DNA from: Sternotherus odoratus
Lineage: Eukaryota; Chordata; Testudines; Kinosternidae
DNA: 64,000 bases
Direction: 5' to 3'
Assembly: GCA_032164245.1 (NCBI GenBank)
Contig: JAVMKO010000006.1
Location: forward strand, 1,565,001-1,629,000
Positions 20,771 to 31,165 of the stretch are shown piece after piece. The notes under the pieces are model-generated. The model saw nothing but the letters and a program-made list of their open reading frames with translations. It was not told where the DNA came from and did not search any database. The first letter of the stretch is position 1, and each line of letters begins with the position of its first letter. Position numbers and translations under genes: made by a program.

Positions 20771-21660
20771 TAGCAGCCATTCACCAATTGCATATATTAA
20801 GCTGGTTACTCACCAGCTTAATACATGCAAGTGCAAGATGACCTTGCCTTTATTACTATTGACACAGTTGAAAGACGAGTTGATTCAGTAATGAGACACC
20901 CATGCTAAATATTTATGAAACATGATATTATAAAAAAAAATTATAGGCTATTTAAATTTAATTTGCATTTATAGATTCAAATCCATTTATTTTACAATGG
21001 AAACATGGTAAAATTAAATTCATAATGCTCATTACAGCAATTTGAGCAAATTGTACCTCGAAGCAATTTTTATTTAAAAAGTGGTAGGCATGCTTCTTCA
21101 CTTTCCTGTAGCATGTAAATACATTTAAAAGCATTTTCCGAGACATTATAATATTTCAGTGCTAAACTGGTATAGTCTGAAACAGTTAATGATTAATACG
21201 TAATCAAATCTGGGCTACACTAAATCTTAAATGTTTGAATTCTAAGGAAAACAAAAGGAAGCATTTTCTTTTCTTTCAACCAGCCTAGCCGCTCGTGTTA
21301 GGTGGGAAATGATTGTCTAGAAACTCTTTCCCAAGCTCAAAGTGATGAACCTTTTAGAGACGGGCCTGACACAAAAGCATGGAGCCCTTCTTCCTGAAAA
21401 TTCAGAACGTCCCGGTCTGGCTCCAGAGTCAAACTTTGCAGTTTGGTGTCTATTCAAGATGACGATGGGTTTTGATAAATTACTTTCTCAGCTCTTCCCA
21501 ACAAAGTGATTCTCCCCAACTGATCTGCCAACAATCTTCAGGCTCCTCTCTTTGTCCCACAGACCCACAGGGCTTCCAAAGTGGAATTGCTCTGCTATTC
21601 AGAGCTACTCCCTCATAAGGGACTGTATTGTGAGTGTGGGAATTTGGAGATAAGGCAGGG
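20771..21660. promoter_or_regulatory. AT-rich unique stretch, possible non-coding element
   Basis: The block 20930-21190 is repeat-free and AT-rich with taatttgcattt (octamer-like), ttaaattcataatgctc and similar cores. No gene seen. Any regulatory role is inferred from composition only. Confidence 0.2.
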
Positions 21661-21668
21661 GTTGGGAA

Positions 21669-21811
21669 CACTGTTCCCTCTAAGCTGTGCATGTGCACAC
21701 ACACACAGAGATCCTAAACCCCCAACACTCAGCAAAATACCATGTGCACAAAAATTTGCACAGGAGAATTTTTTTGCACATGTGGCCTGTCAAAAATTAG
21801 AGGGACCATTG
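21669..21811. mobile_element. hAT-type MITE, 143 bp, perfect 8-bp TSD
   Basis: Flanked by gttgggaa at 21661-21668 and 21812-21819, identical. Termini CACTGTTCCCTCTAAGCT and the inverse of aaaattagagggaccattg form an imperfect inverted repeat. The interior includes (ca)n and is non-coding. An 8-bp TSD with CA-N-TG ends fits the hAT superfamily. Confidence 0.85.
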
Positions 21812-21861
21812 GTTGGGAATGCAGCTCACTACAGCCACTCTTCACTTTGTTTTATTCCATT

Positions 21862-21888
21862 CTCAGACCACTGAGCTATCCCCCCCCT
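21862..21888 (-). mobile_element. SINE 5' scrap
   Basis: Gaccactgagctatccc followed by a C run is the inverse of the start and box A of the SINE at 21900-22082. Only about 27 bp remain. Confidence 0.45.
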
Positions 21889-21899
21889 AGACGCTATGG

Positions 21900-22082
21900 A
21901 GATAGACCTCTCTCACAGAACAGGAAGGACCTGGAAAGGCCATTGAGTCCAGTCCCCTGCCTTCACTAGCAGGACCAAGTACTGTCCCTGACAGATTTCT
22001 GCCCCAGAACCCTAAATGGATTGAACTCACAATCCTGGGTTTAGCAGGCCAATGCTCAAACCACTGAGCTGTCCCTCCCCCA
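21900..22082 (-). mobile_element. tRNA-derived SINE with a CR1-like tail
   Basis: On the minus strand the element starts gggggagggacagctcagtg. Box A (agctcagtggtttgagc, within 22048-22073) and box B (ggattgtgagttcaatcc, 22019-22036) are spaced as in a tRNA-derived RNA polymerase III promoter. The tail toward 21905 reads, on the plus strand, gaaggacctggaaaggccat and then gagtccagtcccctgcct, close to the CR1 3' end. This matches the turtle PolIII/SINE type known to borrow CR1 machinery through a shared 3' tail. Confidence 0.8.
22019..22073 (-). promoter_or_regulatory. Internal Pol III promoter of the SINE
   Basis: Box A and box B of the SINE at 21900-22082, read on the minus strand. Box B deviates from the GGTTCGANTCC consensus, so present-day activity is doubtful. 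Confidence 0.5.
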
Positions 22083-23205
22083 GATGGGTGTTACGCGACC
22101 ATCACTAACCATTGACCAGCAGTGGAATTGTAACAAGAGATTTACAATTTAGTAAGAGACAGTAGCTCAAGCTTTACAAAATGGGGATCGCTTAACTCCG
22201 TGACTCAGCAAGGCCTCAGGACCTGTGATGCCTGACTCCATGTTTGAGCCAATATTTTTCCAGGTGCATGAACTGAGAGTATAAACTAAGGGGCAGTGGC
22301 ATCATGAGTCTACCTCTCGCCTTCCCCACCTACTCTGAACGTAACAAGAACATTTGGAAGAAAAGATTTTTGAACTGGGGTGATTGGTCCCAAGCTGAGC
22401 AGGAAATTCAACCTGAGTATTGAGACCTGTGAACTGCTTCCAGCCTGCTCCGATTACAAAGGCTGGTGCATGTCAGTTATCCTTTGATGAAGTGATGAAC
22501 TAATTAATGAGCTTGCATTGTTTAGGACAGGGCACATTTCTGGAGTTCAAGGCTGGGGTTTGGGGGGGGGGGGGATTTGCTGGCGTCTTCCTCTGTATAG
22601 TTCATGAGAGGCTTGATAGCCTGTATGTAACTTTGGGTGTGCTTCCCATGCCAATAACAGGAGGAGAGTGAAGCCTGAAGGGCTGCTTGCACTAGCAGAG
22701 CAGTGTAAGAGGTTCCCTGACCAGAGAGTTAAAGGGGACACACAGCGGTCCCATAGTCCAGGGTGTACCCTTGGGAGGTGGCTCAGAGTCTCAGCACCTT
22801 TCAGTGTTTTCTAGCTTTAACGTGTTTATCCCTGGCAGGGTAGGGCAGTGATATTAGTCTCTTTCTACAGAGGGGTCACACAGCAGACAGACCTAGGCTT
22901 TTACAGATATTTGGGCATTGCTCTGCTCAGCGCTGCAGGACCCAAGGTTCGCCTAACTCCCTTGGATCAGCTCCACGGACTGCGAACTTTTCAGCTCTTA
23001 TGACCTAAGTAGGGTCAGGAGAACAGCCTGCTCAGACAGCCTTACGGATGCGTGAAATGGGTTTGGTGAGTCAGCAGGTGGCACATTGCCTCATTATTTA
23101 AATAGTGGCCCAGCATGAACCACTGTGTGCTGCAAGGGCTGTCTTTTCACCGCCCTCAGAAAGCTAGGTTGCTTGATTGCTTGTGGTCACTACAGGACGA
23201 GTACC
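22083..23205. other. Unassigned sequence
   Basis: No gene recognised. A 13-nt G run lies at 22562-22574. Confidence 0.5.
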
Positions 23206-23208
23206 TTA

Positions 23209-23886
23209 AGGCTTGGCTACACTGGCACTTTATACTGCAATAAAGCCTCCCAGAGCGCTCTGACTACCCGTCCACACTGGTCCATACTGGCAAGCGCTCC
23301 TGGTATTCCACCTCCCCGAGAGGATTAACAGCTGTTGTGTATTGGGTGAGACGCTTCAGGGTCAGTGTGGACGAGGAGTTACATTACTGCACTCTGACTG
23401 ACCTCCGGAAACACTCCATAATCCCCGTGGCCTCTCTTCCCTTTGTTGTGAAATTGCTGCAAGAATGCAGAAGTGCCTTTTCAGAGCTCCGTTTCAGACA
23501 GCGGCTGCTTATCTGCTACAGGGCAAAGAAACAAAACAAATATTTACTGAATTAGTGAGTGAGAGGCAGGGGAGCTCGGGGGGTCTGAACTTCCAAGACA
23601 GCATGCTGACACATTCTCAGCACTCCAAAAACCCACTCTCTCCCCCCACAGACACACAACACACTCCACCCCACCCCCTGGATTTGAAAAGCATGTTGCA
23701 GCCACTTGAACGCTGGGATAGCTCCCATAATGCACCGCTCCCAATGCCCCTGCAAGTGCCACAAATATGCCCACGCCCATGAGCTTGCAGCTGTCAGTGT
23801 GGACAGACTGGAGCGCTTTCCCTAGTGCGCTCTCCGAAGGCTGGTTTAACCCAAGGTGCTCTACAGCTGCAAATGTAGCCAAGCCC
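23209..23886. mobile_element. PIF/Harbinger-type MITE, 678 bp, TTA TSD
   Basis: The left end AGGCTTGGCTACACTGGCA and the right end (inverse GGGCTTGGCTACATTTGCA) are inverted repeats, each next to TTA (23206-23208 and 23887-23889), the 3-bp duplication of PIF/Harbinger elements. Subterminal pairs are also inverted: gagcgctctgac against gagcgctttccc, and gtccacactgg against gtgtggacagac. The frames inside (23465-23882, both strands) are not transposases. Confidence 0.8.
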
Positions 23887-23889
23887 TTA

Positions 23890-24637
23890 GCAAATGTCCT
23901 TTTCCCACAGTTTCATTAAGCAGATGAACAATGCCACAAGGCCTGAGACAGGCACAGAGATAGAGATAAACCATAAAAGGTCCAAAATCAGCATTTCCCT
24001 ACTCAAATCCCCTGGGGGAACACAGAGGTGAGTAAGACGATGATCAGGTGGTCGTCCTATTGGGTGGCTCCTGACGTGCTTCCCCACTCACTTAGACCAG
24101 GTATCGCCTTTTCTCCTTCTTGTCTACGCCTCCTATGCTCAGGCATGTTTCCTTATTTGCACTGCCACACCTCATGGATTTTAGGGGGCCCCATTTCTCA
24201 CAGGCTACTTCCTTATTCTCATTAACAGCCAACTCAAGGAGTTCCCATAGCAACATGAGATTATCACAGAATTCCCTGAATTGTTTCATCTTGTTGCATT
24301 AGTGGCACATTGCAGCCTATTTTCCAGTCTACTGCTCTATAGTTTCCAGAACTTTAGCACCTAAGACCTTTTACTGAACTCTTACCTTTTATCAGCCCAG
24401 GTTGACACCTTGGCCACCTGAACATGTCAGAATGTTTTGGGCGTGAGGCCTTCTATGGCCAAGATATTTGACAGACCTAAAGCCTGTATGTAAATTTTGT
24501 GTTACAGCCTTCTCTTCTTTACATACCTGATGCACACTCATCAGTGATACATACTCGTTAGTCCTATACCCTTGTGGAAGGAACCTACTTATTCGTTACC
24601 ACTTCAACCTACAATTAAAATCTAATCTGTTACTCAT
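23890..24637. other. Unassigned sequence
   Basis: No gene or repeat recognised. Confidence 0.5.
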
Positions 24638-25233
24638 TGTGATAGAGGCGGGTCAGAGAGCTATGGCAGAGTGCTTGAGGGGAGATACATTAACTCAAGG
24701 CTCATTAGGGCATGGTTCCCTGTAGACTAGGGAAGCAGGCAGCAGGTTAATTGGCGCACCTAGTGTCAATTAAGGCCTTAATAAAAAACCCTGCTTCAGG
24801 CAGACACGGGTGGGAGTTGGAGCGGTGAGCAGTTTGGAGGAGTTGGAGCAAAGAGCAGTTTGGAGGAGTTGGAGCAGAGAGGATTGGTTTGGAGGAAAGC
24901 AGGGGAAGAGTTTGGAACGAAGAAGACCCAGACCCTAGGTAAAGAGACACCTGGCTTGTGCAGAGAGAGGGCAGGAAGCCCCACAAGCTGAAGGCAGGAG
25001 AGGGAAGTAGCCCAGGGGAAGGAATAGCTAGTTCAAGCAGTTTACTGCTATCCTTAGGACCCCTGGGCTGGGACCCGGAGTAGACGGTGGGCCCGGGTCC
25101 CTCCCTCTCCACTCCCCTCCCCCAGGATACTAGTGGGACAGTTAATACCTTGCTCAGGGGCAAGAAATGGTGCCCTGAACCCCTCACAAGAGGAGAAAGC
25201 ACGGGATCATAATAGTGCCGGCAATTTGCCACA
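24638..25233 (+). mobile_element. LTR-like repeat, 596 bp
   Basis: Begins TGTGATAGAGG and ends TTGCCACA (TG...CA). A TATA-like ccttaataaaaaacc lies about 135 bp in, as in the two other LTRs. Flanks tcat and ccat match at three of four positions, weaker than for the other LTRs. A 26-27 bp tandem repeat (24812-24895) sits just downstream of the TATA-like motif. The 188-codon minus frame (24747-25313) is an antisense accident. Confidence 0.55.
24812..24895 (+). repeat. Tandem repeat, 26-27 bp unit, three copies
   Basis: The unit begins gagttggagc at 24813, 24840 and 24866 and contains gagcagtttggag. It lies inside the LTR-like element and may be a local duplication in its R/U5 region. Confidence 0.85.
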
Positions 25234-26607
25234 CCATGAATTGCCAACGTGATTATGTGATTAATAACATCCCAGTGTGAGGAGTCACTGGTATAATTCT
25301 CCTTCGGATGCATAGGAGTTCAGTTCTAAACAAAAATGACCCCTTTACATAAGGCGCAGCTCCATTAGCCTTTTTTGACTACAGAACAAAATTGGAAACG
25401 AGAGGTTGAGTGTAAATTGGTTGTTCCTCACACCTTGTCCTCTGTTCAGAAAGGTGTTGTGATTTAAATGCAGAATCAGCAAACCTGGGATCAATGAGGC
25501 ATGAACAGCCATGTTTTATGTTCTTCACACTCTGAATCCAGCTCTATGTAGTGAGTAATTACCCAGACATTTGCTTAATGCGAGAGGTGTCCACAAGAAA
25601 TGAACTTTCTGACACTGAGGAGAAGAGAATACCACTCTGCGTTTTCAGTACAATCCGCATTCCCTAGGGCAGATCTCAACCTGATAGAAAACGGACGGAA
25701 ACAACGTCCGTGGGGATTTCAAATATTAATAATATGTAAAGAGAGAGTCGATAAAAACATCTTGTGTCTTTGAACAACACAACTAATGGGCAACGTACAA
25801 TAGTCACCAATGCCCTAGTAGGTGAATGACACTAACATTGCTTATTCTACTGTCCCTGCTTTATTGCCATATCAAGTTTTCCAAGATCAGCAGGAGTAGC
25901 AGATGAGGGACAGGAAAATACAGACAGTTTTCATGAGTTTGTTACCAGTGATACAGACCTTTTTTGGTTAGCAAGTTAAAATACTTTTTGACCTTCATGA
26001 ATAATATAGAAGACAACAGAGAATAAAATCTGATTTATCATTGGCTGTCGAGTACAAATCTGAGAAGACAGCTTGGTTCTCTCAAGCTATATGGGGCTGT
26101 GGGCTAAGAAGAAAACAAAGAACATTGGGTTTATTATGACAGTAACCCTGGTAATAGCGATCTTATTCTTTTCTATTCTAATGGTCACTCTTTGCAGACA
26201 CTCTTTGACATAGAAACGGATTTTAATTCTGCAGTAAAGTGGTCATAAGCATTTACAATTTTTCAGAGTTAATTAAAAACCTGTGTCCAAATCAGAATTA
26301 GTTTAAGGCTGGCATCGCCTTAGACTAATTCATCTAAACAAGATAAGGTTTCACAGCTACTGAAATAACAAGTGGAAGGAAAACAAACTTGGGAAAATAC
26401 TTGAGAGCTGATTGCCTTTTCTCATTTAGGACCTGATCCAAAGCCTTTTAAAGAAAAGGAAAAGACTTCGGTGGTTTTGGATTAAGCCCAGATTTATCAG
26501 AACAATAAAGAATGATGGCCCCATTTGTGCAAAGACTTGAGCACATGCCTCGCTTTACAGACTGAGGGTAGCAGCATTGATTTCACTGGCATTAGCCACA
26601 ATGCAGA
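25234..26607. other. AT-rich unique sequence, no gene seen
   Basis: Repeat-free by eye, with scattered homeodomain-like cores (for example gagttaattaaaaacc near 26266). No open frame with any domain. A conserved non-coding element is possible but not testable here. Confidence 0.45.
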
Positions 26608-27380
26608 AGGTTTCATAGACTTTAAGGTCAGAAAGGACCATTGTGATCATCTAATCTGATCTCCTTCCCATTGCAGGCCACATAATCCCACCTACCCACT
26701 GCTGAAGTAGACCCTATACTTCTGGTGAGTTACTGAAGTCATCAAATCATGGATTAAAGACTTTGTTATTGAGAATTCATAATTTAAACCTGAAAATGAC
26801 CCGTGACCAGCACCCTACGCTGCAGAGGAAGGTGAACTCATGCTCCAGTCTGACCTGGGGGAAAGTTCCTTCCTGACCCCTTGGCAAGACCCACTTGACA
26901 GATACCTGGGAAAGAATTCTCTGCCATAATTCAGAGCCCTCCCCATCTAGTATCCCGGCTCCCTCTGTTGGGGATTTTTGCTATTGGCGGTCACCTCAGG
27001 GTCACAAGCCATCGTCGGGAGTCCCATCATACCAACCCCTCATAAACTTATCCAGCTCTGTCTCAAAACCCGATGGGTTTTTTGCACTGCTCCCCTTAGA
27101 ATGCTGTTTCAGAACTTCAGTCCTCTGATGATTAGAAACCTTTGCCTAATTTTGAACCTAACTTTTTGATAACCAGTTTACATCCATTTGTTCTTGTGTC
27201 AACATTGCTTCTTAACTTAACTAATTTCTCTCCATCCTTGTTATTTATCCTCTGGTGTATTTATAGAGAGTCATCACATCACTCCTCAGCCTTCTTTGGT
27301 CAGGCTAAACAAGGCAAGCTTTTTGAGTCTCTTCTCCAAAGATAAGTTTTCCATTCCCCTGATCATCCTCATAGCCCTTT

Positions 27381-27650
27381 TCAAAACTGTTCCGGTTTGA
27401 ATACATCTTTCTTAAACATGGGAGACCAGAACTGTACACAGTATTCCAGAAGAGTGCCTTGTATAATGGTACTGAAAATACTTCGCCTGATGCATCCTAG
27501 GACTTCATTAGCCTTTTTCACTGCCACATCACATTGATCATTCATAGTCATCCTATGATCAACCAATACACCCAGGTCTTTCTGCTCCTCTGTCATTTCC
27601 AACTGATACATCCCCAGCTTATAGTAAAAACTGGTGGTGTTAGTCCCCAA
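27381..27650 (-). pseudogene. CR1 reverse transcriptase C-terminal fragment
   Basis: The minus frame contains EEQKDLGVLVDHRMTMNDQC followed by DVAVKKANEVLGCIRRSI and, after degradation, LLEYCVQFWSP. This is the hallmark thumb-side region of CR1 ORF2 (EKDLGV-VD--L; KKANS-LG-I-R; LEYC-QFW-P), and the copy at 58009-59060 carries the same series. It belongs to the outer CR1 of the nested pair. Confidence 0.8.
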
Positions 27651-27778
27651 GTGTATGACTTTGCACTATGAAATTTCCTCCCATTTCTATTACTACAGTT
27701 TACATAGTCATCCAGATCTTCTTGTATAATATTCCAGTTCTTCTCCATGTGGGAGATAGTCCCAACTTGGTGTCATCA

Positions 27779-28032
27779 TCATAAGAACGGCTGTACTGGG
27801 TCAGACCAAAGGTCCATCTAGCCCAGTGTCCTGTCTTCTGACAGTGGCCAATGCCAGGGGCCCCAGAGGGAATGAACAGAACAGAGAATTATCAAGTGAT
27901 CCATCCCCTGTCACCCAGTCCCAGCTTCTGGCAAACAGAGGCTAGTGATGCCATCCCTGCCCATCCTGGCTAATAGCCATTGATGGACTGATCCTCCAGG
28001 AATTTATCTAGTTCTTTTTTTCAACTCTGAGT
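27779..28032 (-). mobile_element. CR1 LINE 3' fragment nested in another CR1
   Basis: Starts ataagaacggctgtactggg and runs through ctggctaatagccattgatg to tttatctagttct. The outer CR1 is interrupted between the codons of its FADD box: on the minus strand aaatttgct (K F A) lies on one side and gatgacaccaag (D D T K) on the other. No base of the box is lost. The inserted copy is a short 5'-truncated fragment and is clearly younger than its host. Confidence 0.85.
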
Positions 28033-28255
28033 TCAGCAAATTTTATTAGCACACTCACACGTTTTGTGCCAAGGTTAGTAATAAAAATGTTAAGTAAGAC
28101 AGGCTCCAAAACCAATCCCAAAGGAACTCCACTAGTAACCTCCCTCCAGTCTGACCGTTCACCTTTCAATACGACCCATTATAATCTCCCCTTTAACCAG
28201 TTCCTTGTCCACCTTTCAATTCTCATATTAATCCCCATCTTCTCCAATTCCCCAT

Positions 28256-28963
28256 GCTGCAGAAACACATTCAGATTTTCAGGATTAGAACCCACCACTT
28301 AAAAATAGCTTCCCATAAGTAAATCTACTTACATTTAAAAGCAATATTTTTAGAACAGGAGACAGAAAACAAAATGTACAAGCCACGCTTCATTGACTCT
28401 TGTCAGGTTGGGTTCTGTTAAGTAAAGTGATGTATCCTGTTGTAGCTAATAGGTTGAGCTTCATGGTAACTGCACCTTTATCAATACATGTGAATTCTTG
28501 AAATCAACTTAAAGACCATCATTGCTAATGTTGTATCTGTGCAGTCCCCAGAGATGCACACCAGTGACATATGTTTGCATATCCGCCAGTGACTCATTGC
28601 TGTGCTCTCATGCAGCTCAGCTCTTCCAGGTCACCCCATTCAAACTTTTGTCCAACACTGCTATTTCTTCACCCCACACTCATGCTCCTCTCACTCCAGA
28701 ACTAGCTTGTCCCGTCCTGCTGCAGTGAACCCTGGCACAGACAGAACAATTAGACACTCCACATGGTAGGCAACTGTCCAGACAAAAAACTTGGAGCCAT
28801 TAGAATTCAAAAAGGCCTGTGGCCCATGAATCTTGCATTGTATATATTAGCAATCCTAATGATGGGGGAAGAAAAAGAGGTGAAATTCTAGCCCCAGTGA
28901 AATCAATGAGAATTTTGGCTTTGACGGGAATGGGATTTCATCTACAGGATTTTGGGTCTAATC
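28256..28963. other. Unassigned sequence
   Basis: No gene or repeat recognised. Confidence 0.5.
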
Positions 28964-29271
28964 CAGTGATACTCAGACTTTGTGCTTCAGGAGCCAAGTA
29001 AATTGGTGATTAACATTGTCAGAAAGAGCTACAGTAGTGTGAATTCATGGTTTCTATATATATATATATAATTCTCATAGCAAAAGGACTGACCATTATT
29101 ATTTTATCAACTACAATTGGTTAATAACATAGTAAAGGAATCCAATTTGGTTAATAATTTAGATTGTTAATAATTAAATCACACTGTCTTTATAATACCA
29201 TGTGCTGAAAAGAGACACAGGAGACACATTAAAGCCACTCGTGGCTCCCAAGACTCAGCCTGAGCCCAAGT
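28964..29271. mobile_element. Possible hAT-like element, degenerate
   Basis: The left edge cagtgatactcagactttgt and the inverse of the right edge caggctgagtcttgggagcc share the CAG...GAGCC layout. A (TA)n tract is at 29055-29070. No TSD found. Confidence 0.4.
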
Positions 29272-29272
29272 C

Positions 29273-29419
29273 TACATACCCGTCGGACCCCCGAGCACTC
29301 GCCCTATCGACTTGAACCACTGCAAGAGATGTCACCGTGAGGGTGCTGAGGTTAGTCAACCTAAGATATGTTGTGTAACTTAGGTCGACCCCTCCACACA
29401 CCCTAGGGTAGACCTGGCC
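29273..29419. mobile_element. Harbinger-like MITE, short
   Basis: The left end gcccaagtctacatacc and the inverse of the right end aggccaggtctaccctagg are related termini. TTA (29420-29422) abuts the right end, while the left flank is TGA. The interior has aggttagtcaacctaag and aacttaggtcgacc, an internal palindromic pair typical of these reptilian elements. Confidence 0.6.
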
Positions 29420-29422
29420 TTA

Positions 29423-30262
29423 GTATCGCTGGCCTAGTCCTTCTCTAATGAAGTCAATAGTCAAAGCTCCATTGACTACAATGGGAGCAGGACCCGGCCT
29501 TAAACTGTAAATAAAATCTGACAATAGACAGCTGGAGAGGGAGGTAATGCAATGTGGCTCATCTCTTCTGACTTCACGTTAGCTAAGAAATCTAAATATA
29601 CTGAGTATATTTATATATTTTTCTAATGCTTCTCTGATTGTAGATACTGTGATTTACAGAATATTAGAAATGGATCAGAGTGAAGGAACAATCTGACTTA
29701 TGACAGCCCAGCTAGGCCAGAGCAAACCAGATTGAATAAAATAGTTATCAGTCTGTATAAGAAATGCCACGGTCTGCCACCTGCTCAGATATTTATTGGG
29801 ATACATCAATAGTATCAGGTTCCAAGCATCTGTCTATCACGCTGAGGCCTAGATTCAGCTGAGTCGGTGTGAAGTGTTTCAGGCAGCAACGAGCATGGTC
29901 AGAGCACTTTTTGTTCAGAATATCACCATCTTGAATCAGTCTATGGCAGTCCAATTTCTAAGTTCTCAGCGATTCTGGTGTCACGGATTACACCCGTGCA
30001 ATGTACAAATACAGAAAGGGGTGTCTCTAGAGTATGCCAAGCATCGTAGACCATTGTAATTAGAGAGGTAACACGACTAATCACCACCCTTACATGACAG
30101 CTAATGTCATGCAATTATTTATCAGTGGTATGAAGGAAACTGCACAGATGATGCATTACTTGACCCAGCTGTCGTTCCCCCCCCCCCCATCTGCCATCTC
30201 CATAAATCCCCTGGCACAACCTCCACAGACGTAAATCAACACAGCTAGTATAGACAATAACC
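29423..30262. other. Unassigned sequence
   Basis: No gene recognised. A C run lies at 30177-30188. Confidence 0.5.
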
Positions 30263-30893
30263 TCAAACATCTAAATAAGTAGGCAAGAACCAGGTTAGAG
30301 ATAACAAGGTTAGTTCAGCCAGGCTTCTAGCAGCTGATCTGGAGGTGTGAACACCAAAAGAGGAGAAACTGCTTTTGTAGTTAGCTAGCCATTCATAGTC
30401 TTTGTTCAATCCTGAATTGATGGTGACAAATTTGCAGATGAACTGGAGCTCAGCAGTTTCTCTTTGAAGTCTGGTCTTGAAGTTTTTTGGCAACCTTTAA
30501 ATCTGTAATTGTGTGTCCAGGCAGGTTGCAGTGTTCTCCTATAGGTTTTTGTATATTGCCATTCCTAATATCTGATTTGTGTCCATTTATCCTTTTACGT
30601 AGGGATTGTCCAGTTTGGCCGATGTACATAGCAGAGGGGCATTGCTGGCACATGATGGCATATGTTACATTGGTAGATGTGCAGGTGAATGATCCAGTGA
30701 TGGTATGGTTGATCTGGTTAGGTCCTGTGATGGTGTGTCTGGTGTAGGTATGTGGGCAGAGTTGGCATCGAGGTTTGTTGCATGGATTGGTTCCTGAGTT
30801 GGAGTTATTATGGCGTGGTGTGCTGTTGCTGATGAGAATATGCTTGAGGTTGATGGGTTGTCTGTGGACCAGGACTGGCCTGCCTCCCAAGGC
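30263..30893 (-). pseudogene. PLE GIY-YIG endonuclease remnant
   Basis: From 30890 the minus frame reads GGRPVLVHRQPINLKHIL, then a cysteine cluster NPCNKPRCQLCPH, then TNVTYAIMCQQCPSAMYIGQ with TGQSLRKRINGHKSDIRNG. YIGQTGQSL-KRI--H is the GIY-YIG core of Penelope endonucleases (YIG, then R and H as catalytic residues), and the CxxC just before it matches the EN-linker zinc motif. Near 30490 the frame shifts, and the C-terminal part continues in another frame (KNFKTRLQRETAELQFICKF). The reverse transcriptase domain is absent apart from a worn upstream trace. Confidence 0.85.
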
Positions 30894-31165
30894 ATGTGAA
30901 AGTGAGGGATCATTGTCCAGGATGGGTTGTAGATCACTGATGATGTGCTGGAGAGGTTTTAACTGAGGACTGTAGGTGATGGCCAGTGGTGCTCTGTTGT
31001 TTTCTTTCTTGGGCTTGTCTTGCAGCAGCAGGCTTCTGGGTACACGTCTGGCTCTGTTGATCTGTGTCCTTATTTCCTTGTGCGGGTATTGTAGTTTTGA
31101 GAATGCTCGGTGAAGTTCTCGTAGGTGTTGGTCGCTGTCTGAGGGGTTGGAGTGAGGGCAGCTCC
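30263..31165 (-). mobile_element. Penelope-like element, minus strand, both ends missing
   Basis: Carries the C-terminal part of a PLE: linker, zinc-binding cluster and GIY-YIG endonuclease. It ends at the left near aagtaggcaagaaccaggtt, collinear with 36875-36935 in the plus-strand copy, but lacks the terminal inverted tail seen there. Upstream coding (right side) decays near 31165. No duplication found. Confidence 0.8.

Larger units (their letters stand above)
26608..28255 (-). mobile_element. CR1 LINE 3' half, split by a second CR1
   Basis: The 3' end lies at the left (catagactttaaggtcagaa, then accattgtgatcatctaatc) and RT coding extends rightward on the minus strand. It is collinear from the 3' UTR through the RT C-terminal region (27650-27381) to the palm motif, where it is interrupted by another CR1 (27779-28032) and then resumes (28033-28255) with the upstream RT segment. 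Many stops; inactive. Confidence 0.85.

Noticed and set aside
24747..25313. 188-codon minus-strand protein
   Set aside because: Antisense to an LTR-like repeat containing a 26-27 bp tandem array; length comes from composition.
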